A DNA stretch of 48,560 bases from NCBI RefSeq assembly GCF_900110215.1, contig NZ_FOCX01000025.1, positions 1 to 48,560 on the forward strand, in the 5' to 3' direction. Source of the DNA: Halorientalis persicus (GTDB lineage Archaea; Halobacteriota; Halobacteria; Halobacteriales; Haloarculaceae). Below, piece by piece: positions 42,211-48,560 of the stretch. Position numbers and translations under genes: made by a program. The notes beneath the pieces were generated by a model that did not search any database, was not told the origin of the DNA, and saw nothing but the letters and a program-made list of their open reading frames with translations. The number at the start of each line of letters is the position of its first letter. The stretch's first letter is position 1.

Positions 42211-42678
42211 TCTGTCTCCGATCTGCCTTGGATACCGACCTGGTATAACAGATACAGGGTTGTTATTTGGTTCTGCTCGTTCCGTTTGACGGAACGAAGT
42301 TACCGGGCGATCGACGATTGACGACCGGAGAGCGCCAATCCGGGCCCAGTCCGACCGCAGTGTGAGTGGTTCCCGCCGCTCGAACGATTACTTGAAAGGG
42401 GGCCGTGATTAGCGTCCGAATACACCGGATAAAACGAGATATGTGTTACCGCGGAACAAACACGACACTCCTGCTGTATCGGCAGATATGGTCCGGAATC
42501 CGGATATTTGGGGGCGGCCCAGTGTGGTATAGCGGGGGTTCAGCGTTCCGGAGAATACGAATGCAATATGCGGCCGTGCTTCAGTGATCGGGGTTGTATT
42601 TTGCTGGATGCCATCGGTATATCCCACGCGATTCGGAGCTGTGGATATCTCGGGGATGCTGAGTGGAGAACACAGAAC

Positions 42679-42697
42679 TGTCCGGATAATCCGGACA
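42679..42697. promoter_or_regulatory. Perfect 19-base palindrome, candidate IclR operator
   Basis: TGTCCGGATAATCCGGACA is a perfect inverted repeat (9-1-9) located 34 bases before the ATG of the IclR gene and overlapping its likely TATA region (acaattaag). Related CCGGATA half-sites recur upstream near 42425 (ccggataa) and 42502 (ccggatat). Position and symmetry suggest autoregulation by the dimeric IclR protein encoded next to it. Confidence 0.7.
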
Positions 42698-42730
42698 ATT
42701 AAGTGGGTCGGGGTTGAGGTATGCAATCAT

Positions 42731-43468
42731 ATGACTAAGACCATAGAAACTGCGTTCAATATCGTTGAAACGATACTCGAACTGGAGAAAGCGGGGGTTG
42801 CGGAGTTAGCTGACGAACTGAATAAACCAACGAGCACCGTTCACGACTACCTGCAAGGGCTCGAGGAGATCGGCTGTGTTGTCAACGATAACGGAACATA
42901 CCGTGTTGGATCGCGATTTCTATCAATCGGGACACGTATGCGGAGTCAATTGGAGATATATGAGATGGCAAAACCGGAACTCCAGAACCTGGCGGCCAAA
43001 ACCGGTGAACATGCAAGTTTAATGATCGAGGAAAATAATTACGGGGTTGTATTATACACGGCCACCGGGGAACGAGCAGTGCAGGTTGATATCCATGATG
43101 GTGACATCTCACGGCTACATACAACCGCTCCTGGAAAAGCCATACTGGCAAACTTTTCTTCAGAGCGAGCGGAGGCGATTATTGATCATTACGAGTTGAC
43201 GCCTCGAACTCCGCACACTATTACGGAAAAAAGCGAGATTTTCGAAGAGCTAGATGACATCCGGGAACAAGGGTATGCAATCGATCGAGAGGAACTCTTC
43301 GAAGGGATGCAGGGCGTTGGCAGGCCGATCGTGGTCGGAGATAACGTTATCGGCGCGATCAGCGTTTACGGGCCAACCGGCCGAATGGATGAATCGAAAA
43401 TAACTGAAAAAGTATCGGATATGGTTTTGGAGACGGTGAACGTTATCGAAGTTAGTTTGAAGTATTGA
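42731..43468 (+). CDS. IclR-family transcriptional regulator
   Basis: The 245-residue protein is a full-length IclR regulator: winged helix (IETAFNIVETILELEKAGVA, ELNKPTSTVHDYLQGLEEIG), linker, then ligand domain (ELQNLAAKTGEHASLMIEEN, DISRLHTTAPGKAILANF, GYAIDREELFEGMQGVGRPI, GAISVYGPTGRM). Every family block is present, unlike in the truncated copy at 37473-37881. It lies upstream of an acyl-CoA synthetase and may control it; the palindrome at 42679 suggests it controls itself. ATG 42731 is chosen because the family N-terminus starts here and the longer frame is promoter sequence. Confidence 0.93.
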   Translation: MTKTIETAFNIVETILELEKAGVAELADELNKPTSTVHDYLQGLEEIGCVVNDNGTYRVGSRFLSIGTRMRSQLEIYEMAKPELQNLAAKTGEHASLMIEENNYGVVLYTATGERAVQVDIHDGDISRLHTTAPGKAILANFSSERAEAIIDHYELTPRTPHTITEKSEIFEELDDIREQGYAIDREELFEGMQGVGRPIVVGDNVIGAISVYGPTGRMDESKITEKVSDMVLETVNVIEVSLKY

Positions 43469-43673
43469 GCAAACCCGGCATCCTCTCCCGAGTTTACGCG
43501 ACGGAATCCCGATGGGAGCTTCAGGTTTGCAGTCTCGTCACCGGCCTCACAGACCTTTCGGGGACGGGTTTTCCCACAGCATCGGACTGGTTGACTGCCG
43601 GCTTCACGAGAACGCCGTTCTCGTGGAACCCATCAGAAATAGTTTTATTAAACGGGCCTATATCTATGTTACC

Positions 43674-45281
43674 ATGCCACAGGAAGAGGGCACTCAAAAA
43701 GATACCGTCACCCGATCGAACGAGATCGCTCGAATGGTCGGTGGTGATATCGCTCGCCGTGCGGCGAACCGCACGCCACAGAAACTGGCGTTCATCGCTC
43801 CAGAACAAGATGAAGAGTTGACGTTCGAGGCGTTCAATCGCCGTGTTAATCGCGCGGCCCATGCGTTCCAAGAGGAGGGGCTGGAGAGTGGGGATCGTCT
43901 CGCAATCGTCGGCGGCAACTCCCTCCAGTTCCTGACGGCCTATTTCGGGGCGCTGAAAACCGGGATAGTTTTCACGCCGATCAACCCTGAGATCACTTCC
44001 GAGGATATCGGGTACGAACTCGATCACTCGGAAGCGGATGCACTCCTCGTTGACGATGTGCTGTACCCGAAGGTCGAACCACTCGTTGCTGATCGTGACA
44101 TCGACGTTCTTGCGACAATCACGGTGGGAGATGAGGACAGTCCAGTCCCCTCGTTCGACGAGGTTATCGACGGTCAGTCACCCACGGAACCGGCCGTCGA
44201 GATACACGACGAAGACCTCGCACAGATTATGTACACGAGCGGGACGACCTCTCGTCCGAAAGGCGTGCTACTCAGCCACAAGGCGATCACGACCGGCTCT
44301 CTGAACGTCAGCGCGAGTGGTGACCTCACCCGGAACGACGTAACGTCCTGTGTGATGCCCCTGTTCCACTGTGCGCAATTAACGATGGTGAAGGGTGCGA
44401 TGCACGTCTCGGCGACGACAGTCGTCCGCCGGTCGTTCGATCCCGACGGCTTCCTGGAGGACGTCGAACAGCGAGACCTGACGTGGTCGTTTATGTTGCC
44501 CGCGATGTACAATGGACTACTGGCTCGCCCTGACATCGAGGACCGGGATCTATCCTCACTCCGCTACTGCCTGTACGCGATGGCGCCAATAGGGAACGAG
44601 ACGTTAGAGCGGGCAATCGAGACATTCGATGCCGACTTCGCTCTTGGAAGCGGTCAGACCGAAGCCTATCCCCCCACCTGTATCTACCACCCCGAGTGGC
44701 AACTGGAGAAAGAGGGCAACTACTGGGGCCACGCCGCCGCTAACACCGACATCGCGATCATGGACGACGACGGGACCCTGCTCGACCGCGGCGAGGTCGG
44801 GGAGATCGTCTACCGCGGCCCGAACGTCATGGACGGCTATCTCAAAAACGAGGAAGCCACGGAGGAGGCGTTCGCCCACGGGTGGTTCCACTCGGGGGAC
44901 ATGGGATTCTTCGACGAGGACGGTCTATTGAAGTTCGTCGACCGCAAAAAGGACATTATCAAATCCGGCGGCGAGAACGTCTCCACGCAGAAAGTCGAGT
45001 CGACGCTCCTCGACCATCCCGCCGTCGAGGAACTCGCCGTCGTCGGCATCCCACACGAGCGCTGGGGCGAAGCCGTCACGGCGTTCGTCATTCCCGCGGA
45101 GGGGGCCGACGCCGACACCGAAGACATTCGTGAGTACGCCAGCGAGCACCTGGCCGGATTCGAGTCCCCGAAAGCCGTGGAGTTCGTCGAGGAGTTACCC
45201 AAAACGGCGACGGGGAAGATACAGAAGTTCCAGCTGGCTGAGCATGAAGCGGACTACTACCAAGAACAGGTCGACGATTGA
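43674..45281 (+). CDS. Acyl-CoA synthetase (AMP-forming)
   Basis: The 535-residue enzyme has all class I adenylate-forming motifs: YTSGTTSRPKG (187-197, P-loop), LGSGQTEAYP (324-333), YRGPNVMDGYL and HSGDMGFFDEDG (406-417), RKKDIIKSGGENVS (424-437), and TATGKIQKF (511-519) with catalytic K515. Role: ATP + fatty or aromatic acid + CoA to acyl-CoA, AMP and pyrophosphate; medium or long chain is likely, but the exact substrate cannot be told. ATG 43674 (MPQEEG) is preferred over the upstream part of the frame, which contains low-quality coding and the promoter (ttttattaaac). The stop codon (45279-45281) directly touches the TnpB element, so the last codons could have been altered by insertion. 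Confidence 0.93.
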   Translation: MPQEEGTQKDTVTRSNEIARMVGGDIARRAANRTPQKLAFIAPEQDEELTFEAFNRRVNRAAHAFQEEGLESGDRLAIVGGNSLQFLTAYFGALKTGIVFTPINPEITSEDIGYELDHSEADALLVDDVLYPKVEPLVADRDIDVLATITVGDEDSPVPSFDEVIDGQSPTEPAVEIHDEDLAQIMYTSGTTSRPKGVLLSHKAITTGSLNVSASGDLTRNDVTSCVMPLFHCAQLTMVKGAMHVSATTVVRRSFDPDGFLEDVEQRDLTWSFMLPAMYNGLLARPDIEDRDLSSLRYCLYAMAPIGNETLERAIETFDADFALGSGQTEAYPPTCIYHPEWQLEKEGNYWGHAAANTDIAIMDDDGTLLDRGEVGEIVYRGPNVMDGYLKNEEATEEAFAHGWFHSGDMGFFDEDGLLKFVDRKKDIIKSGGENVSTQKVESTLLDHPAVEELAVVGIPHERWGEAVTAFVIPAEGADADTEDIREYASEHLAGFESPKAVEFVEELPKTATGKIQKFQLAEHEADYYQEQVDD

Positions 45282-45286
45282 CATCC

Positions 45287-45308
45287 TCCTCCGCCTGAAG
45301 GCGGAGGA
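45287..45308 (-). repeat. Right-end hairpin of the second TnpB element
   Basis: TCCTCCGCCT-ga-AGGCGGAGGA is a perfect 10-base stem with a two-base loop, five bases after the synthetase stop codon. It is the expected right-end recognition hairpin and the 3' part of the guide-RNA scaffold; it may also act to end the synthetase transcript. Confidence 0.75.
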
Positions 45309-45325
45309 ATCCCGAGGTTGGGATA

Positions 45326-46645
45326 TTAGGGTTCGCAGTCCACCACCTCTCGTTGCGGTTGGAATCCGCAGGAGAGGTCATACAGGTGGACTGCTGGCTG
45401 TGCCAACCAGCCGGTACTCCTATCCCCGTCCAAACTGGACGCAGACTCAGAGTTACTTGTACTGTCGTTGATGTCAAGACGGATGTTCTCCGCCCCGTTC
45501 ACGTCGGCGTTGAACGCCGCATCACACCACTCGCAGACGTATAGGCCACGTTCGACACGTTGACTCTCGTCTTCCGTCCCGCAGATGCAACACGTCTTGC
45601 TCGTGTCCCGTTCGAACACGTCCACGACCTCGATACCCTCAACCTTCGCTTTGTATTCGAGGATGTTGGTGAAGCGGTCGAATGCCCACCCGTGTAGGTC
45701 GAGGTTGCCGTGCTTGCCCCAGTTTTTCGACTCGCCGTTCTCGTCTTCGCGCACGCCTGCCAAGTCTCCGACGTTGATGCGGCCAACGCCCTTCTCGACA
45801 CACCGTTCGACGATGTGTTTCGCTAAGGCATGGAAGAAGTGGGTGCGGCGTTCCGACCACTTCGCGTGGAGACGTGTGGCTCGTTCACTACCGCTGTCGT
45901 CGCAGTTGGCGATTTCTTTCGGGAAGTAGTACCCGTCCTGTTTCAGGCGGTTGCCGGGGTACAGGTCCGCGTCTTCCGTGCTGTAGGCGACGGCGGCGAA
46001 GTTGCTGATGCCGAGGTCGATACCTGCTGTCTCGGTTCCGGGAGCGTTGGGCGTCTCGATCTCGTCTTTGCAGACGAGGTGGAGTTCCCATCGCTCCTTC
46101 GCTTGGTCGTAGACGGCACGGACTTGTTGCAGGTTCTCGACCGTGACTCCGGGCCGGGTTTCGTATTCGACAAGGATGAATTCCCGCGCTCGGGGGTGTT
46201 CCTTGTGGTTCGCGCCCTTCGAGAGCCGCACTCGATTGTTCTTGGCGTCGTGGCGGATACCGTTCTGCTTCCACGTCACTGTCGAACGAGGATGTTCTTC
46301 GTGGACGCGACGGCCTTGGTCATCGTAGTAGTTTTCTTTGCGATAGCCGGGCGGATTGTCCCGGTTGTCGTCACTGGAGTACCACGAGTTGAAGGCTTCA
46401 GCGAGTTCCTCCAGAATCCGCTGACTGGACTGACTGTGCAGTCCTCGGTATTTGTCGTGTTCCTTCAACTCGTCTTTCAACTCCTCGTGGTCGGGGATCT
46501 CCCCGGTTTCCTCCCAGACTTCTCGGGAGTAATAGTTCGCAACGTTCCAGAGTTTGCTGGCACTCCACCCGTGTCGGTCGAGCGACTCCGCCACCTGCGA
46601 GTGGTTGCGGATTCGCGCCCGGTGGGTGCGGTGGACTTCCAGCAT
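45326..46645 (-). CDS. tnpB: TnpB-family protein with altered RuvC-II site
   Basis: The 439-residue protein has RuvC-I D210 in GIDLGISNFAAVAY and RuvC-III D381 in FNADVNGAENIRLD, with a zinc ribbon made by CCICG (352-356) and CEWC (371-374). At RuvC-II, where most TnpB have hydrophobic-E-D/N-L, it reads INVGDLAGVRE (290-300), so Gly293 replaces the catalytic glutamate. E300 or D294 might substitute. It belongs to a different subgroup from the tnpB at 10869 (only the catalytic core is similar). Its N-terminus (MLEVHRTHRARIRNHSQVAE) and zinc ribbon are intact. It may be an active variant or a nuclease-dead protein. Confidence 0.88.
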   Translation of the reverse strand: MLEVHRTHRARIRNHSQVAESLDRHGWSASKLWNVANYYSREVWEETGEIPDHEELKDELKEHDKYRGLHSQSSQRILEELAEAFNSWYSSDDNRDNPPGYRKENYYDDQGRRVHEEHPRSTVTWKQNGIRHDAKNNRVRLSKGANHKEHPRAREFILVEYETRPGVTVENLQQVRAVYDQAKERWELHLVCKDEIETPNAPGTETAGIDLGISNFAAVAYSTEDADLYPGNRLKQDGYYFPKEIANCDDSGSERATRLHAKWSERRTHFFHALAKHIVERCVEKGVGRINVGDLAGVREDENGESKNWGKHGNLDLHGWAFDRFTNILEYKAKVEGIEVVDVFERDTSKTCCICGTEDESQRVERGLYVCEWCDAAFNADVNGAENIRLDINDSTSNSESASSLDGDRSTGWLAQPAVHLYDLSCGFQPQREVVDCEP

Positions 46646-46766
46646 CGTGAAACGCCTGTATAACCGATTATACTCGCTTCTTTTGTAAATGTTGGTGGTT
46701 GGTAGCCGTGGAATATCTCAACCCTGTTGGTATCGGTTGAGCGTGACACTGAGTGACGGCGCGTAT

Positions 46767-46786
46767 CCACGGCCTGAAGGCCGTGG
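46767..46786 (-). repeat. Left-end hairpin of the second TnpB element
   Basis: CCACGGCCT-ga-AGGCCGTGG is a perfect 9-base stem with a two-base loop about 120 bases upstream of the tnpB start. Its loop context matches the right-end hairpin at 45287-45308, marking the left end of the element. Confidence 0.7.
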
Positions 46787-46873
46787 TATTGCGCCTGCTC
46801 AACGTATAAGCCGAAAGATAATCCGATATCGGTGCGCCGACTGTGTCGTACCGACATAGTTCAGGCCACCACA

Positions 46874-46907
46874 AGGATATAAGGTCACCCGGCGAAAGTA
46901 CTGCAGC
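46874..46907 (+). promoter_or_regulatory. TATA-box promoter of the acyl-CoA dehydrogenase gene
   Basis: The element ggatataagg (46874-46883) lies about 29 bases before the ATG at 46908, giving a transcript with at most a few leader bases. It is outside the TnpB element, so the gene keeps its own promoter despite the insertion upstream. Confidence 0.55.
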
Positions 46908-48074
46908 ATGGACTTCGAAGAATCAGAGTTCGAGCAGATGATCCGCTCGTCGGTACGCGAGATCGCCGAGGATTATGACGAGGACTACTGGCGAGAGGTC
47001 ACCGACGAACGGCGATTCCCCGAGGAGTTCTGGCAGGACCTCGCAGACAACGGATGGGTCGGTATCACGATCCCCGAAGAGTACGGGGGACAAGGCCTTG
47101 GAATGCAGGAAATGGTGACCGTGATGGAGGAGATCGGCCGCGCCGGGGCTTGGTCCGCGACGGCGGGGTTCATCCTCACCCCTATCTTCGGCGGCGAGAC
47201 GCTCGTCGCACACGGAACAGAGGAACAGAAGGAACGGTGGCTCCCCCAGATCGCCGACGGCAGCGCCCGCTGGGCGCTTGGTGTTACCGAACCAAACGCG
47301 GGCCTCAACACCAGAAACATCGAGACACGGGCCCGCAAAGAGGGCGATGAATACGTCATAAACGGACGGAAGATGTGGATCTCCGGCGTGGCCGAGGCGG
47401 ACCGGATTACGATGCTAGCTCGGACGTTGTCACCCGAGGAGGCAGAGCATCCGAGTCACGGGCTGTCGGTTTTCCTGGTCGATCCCGAAGATTCGAACCT
47501 CGATTACGACGAGATCCCCCTGGATGGATTCTTTCCCGAACCGACGTACAACCTCTATCTGGACGACGTGCGGGTTCACGAGTCACAGCTCGTCGGAGAG
47601 GAGCACCAGGGGCTGTATCACGTGTTCGACACGCTCAACACCGAACGCATCGCTGGAGCGGCGACAGCCATCGCGACGGGCCACTACGCCCTAGAGAAGG
47701 CCGTAGAGTACGCGAAGGAACGGGCCGTCTTCGATGCCCCGATCGGTTCGCATCAGGCGATTCAGCACCCGCTTGCCGACGCGTATGCCGATCTCGAAAC
47801 GGCCCGATTGATGAACCATCGAGCGGCCTGGTTGTACGACAACGACGAGGAGGCTGGCACCGCCGCCAACATTGCCAACCTAAAGTGTGGAGAGGCGGCG
47901 TGGAACGCGTGCGAGACGGCGATGACGACCTTCGGCGGGATGAGCATCAGCAAGGAGATGGGTATTTCCAAGATGTGGGAGATGATACGTCACCTCCGCA
48001 TCGCCCCCGTCAGTGAACAGATGCTTCGGAATTACATCGCCGAACACGAACTCGGACTCCCCCGCTCCTATTAG
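46908..48074 (+). CDS. Acyl-CoA dehydrogenase
   Basis: The 388-residue flavoprotein shows the family blocks: ITIPEEYGGQGLGMQEMVTV, HGTEEQKERWLPQIADGSAR, ALGVTEPNAGLNTRNIETRA, YVINGRKMWISGVAEAD, NTERIAGAATAIATGHYALE and RAVFDAPIGSHQAIQHPLAD. Length is normal (~380). It would oxidise acyl-CoA to enoyl-CoA with FAD, passing electrons to ETF. The C-terminal end has FGGMSISKEMGISKMWEMIR where the family has a catalytic-base and R-D-A-R-I-like region, so it may belong to a subgroup with a displaced base. It forms a pathway unit with the acyl-CoA synthetase, although the TnpB element now separates them. Confidence 0.92.
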   Translation: MDFEESEFEQMIRSSVREIAEDYDEDYWREVTDERRFPEEFWQDLADNGWVGITIPEEYGGQGLGMQEMVTVMEEIGRAGAWSATAGFILTPIFGGETLVAHGTEEQKERWLPQIADGSARWALGVTEPNAGLNTRNIETRARKEGDEYVINGRKMWISGVAEADRITMLARTLSPEEAEHPSHGLSVFLVDPEDSNLDYDEIPLDGFFPEPTYNLYLDDVRVHESQLVGEEHQGLYHVFDTLNTERIAGAATAIATGHYALEKAVEYAKERAVFDAPIGSHQAIQHPLADAYADLETARLMNHRAAWLYDNDEEAGTAANIANLKCGEAAWNACETAMTTFGGMSISKEMGISKMWEMIRHLRIAPVSEQMLRNYIAEHELGLPRSY

Positions 48075-48393
48075 GGACGTGCGTACACCGAGCGGGACAC
48101 CAGTTGACTGCGGCTTCGGGACGGACCGCTCCGGACGGTGATCGGTACCTCGGAGAACGCTATGGAAATAAGAGTGCCTCCCTGTTCGGACCGTCGGTCA
48201 TGGCTTTCATTCCGACTGGTCATGAATGTGTGCCCGTCACGAAGATGATAAAGACAGCGAGCGCATACCCCTGTCTTCAGGTGGGGGTTAAGCGGACACC
48301 ATAGTGTGCCAATCCACCGTTCTGTTACAGAACCGGATTTCCCACCGTCTACCCAAGATATTTGTCCACCGAGATCCACAGTGTACAATACAG
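48075..48393. other. Intergenic region with the left end of an IS200-type element
   Basis: Nothing coding is seen in this 319-base stretch. Near its end, an imperfect hairpin acccctgtcttcaggtgggggt (48267-48288) has the form of the subterminal left-end hairpin of IS200/IS605 elements and lies ~105 bases before the tnpA start. The element's left end is probably near 48250. Confidence 0.5.
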
Positions 48394-48560
48394 ATGAAGA
48401 CCACACGGCATGCAACCTACAACCTCAATTACCACATAGTGTGGATACCGAAGTACCGGCAATCGGTACTCACGGGAGAGGTCGCAGACCGTGTGGAATC
48501 CATCATCCACGAGATAGCCGACGACAAAGGACTTGACATCCAAGACCTCGCCATCCAGCC
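48394..48560 (+). CDS. tnpA: IS200/IS605 Y1 transposase TnpA (partial, runs off the window)
   Basis: The 55 residues visible begin MKTTRHATYNLNYHIVWIPK, then YRQSVLTGEVADRVESII and a helix. This is the N-terminal signature of Y1 HUH transposases (the Y-x-L/V-x-Y-H-I/L-V-W-x-P-K-Y-R strand). The HUH pair and the catalytic tyrosine would lie beyond the window. Such enzymes can mobilise TnpB-only elements in trans if their ends are compatible. ATG 48394 follows 105 bases after the hairpin. Confidence 0.88.
   Translation, partial: MKTTRHATYNLNYHIVWIPKYRQSVLTGEVADRVESIIHEIADDKGLDIQDLAIQ

Larger units (their letters stand above)
45282..46800 (-). mobile_element. Second IS200/IS605-family TnpB-only element
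   Basis: The element includes tnpB (45326-46645), a right end with a perfect 10-base stem (tcctccgcct 45287-45296 / aggcggagga 45299-45308) and a left end with another perfect hairpin (ccacggcct 46767-46775 / aggccgtgg 46778-46786). Both loops share a CCTGAAGG core, the usual haloarchaeal subterminal hairpin shape. It sits between the acyl-CoA synthetase stop and the acyl-CoA dehydrogenase promoter. There is no tnpA. Left end placement is approximate. Confidence 0.82.

Noticed and set aside
45830-46663. 277-codon plus-strand frame opposite the second tnpB
   Set aside because: It is a shadow of tnpB with Val/Phe-rich composition and no domain.
1-48560. CRISPR array or cas genes
   Set aside because: No regularly spaced 25-40 base repeats were seen; the repeats present are in the C5-methylase and surface-protein genes and are protein-level.

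Overview
The window is haloarchaeal. Its proteins are strongly acidic (Asp/Glu-rich), and the archaeal-type promoters carry TATA elements about 20-30 bases before start codons, often with little or no leader. It also carries a rod-determining-factor/SMC-like pair typical of Halobacteria and IS200/IS605-type elements of the haloarchaeal kind. I cannot name the genus from sequence alone.

The layout has two parts. Positions ~1-37,470 are an accessory, plasmid- or virus-like region, mostly on the minus strand, made of short-spaced or overlapping genes of which many are unrecognised. It opens with a transposase remnant. Next come a tandem pair of Cys-motif paralogs, a 1,210-residue membrane-anchored surface protein, a PH-domain membrane protein, small acidic and zinc-ribbon proteins, and a TnpB element inserted in a gene (10.7-12.2 kb). 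From ~15.8 to 35.5 kb the genes are dominated by nucleic-acid modification: a radical SAM protein of the spore-photoproduct-lyase type, an N6-adenine methylase, a C5-cytosine methylase with a repeat-rich target domain, a two-domain DPPW methylase, a phage-type Dam methylase, a split beta-class methylase, two different tRNA-guanine-transglycosylase-like (DpdA-like) proteins and a Mom-like acyltransferase. No complete restriction endonuclease is visible. A ParA-like ATPase with a small partner gene lies behind a 440-base AT-rich intergenic region. The simplest reading is a large plasmid or plasmid-virus that modifies its own DNA heavily, including 7-deazaguanine-type and Mom-type modification, to escape host restriction.

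The accessory part ends at about 37,470 in an out-of-frame junction between a 5'-truncated nuclease-like gene and a 3'-truncated IclR regulator gene. To the right lies a different type of DNA. It holds rdfA and an archaea-specific SMC-related gene arranged tail to tail, then an acyl-CoA catabolism neighbourhood: a frameshifted 3-hydroxyacyl-CoA dehydrogenase remnant, an intact IclR regulator with a perfect 19-base palindrome at its promoter, an acyl-CoA synthetase and an acyl-CoA dehydrogenase. This neighbourhood is interrupted by a second TnpB element. The window ends inside an IS200-type tnpA.

No rRNA, tRNA or CRISPR array was found. Start codons were chosen by eye from overlaps, TATA spacing and protein N-termini, and several are uncertain by a few codons.
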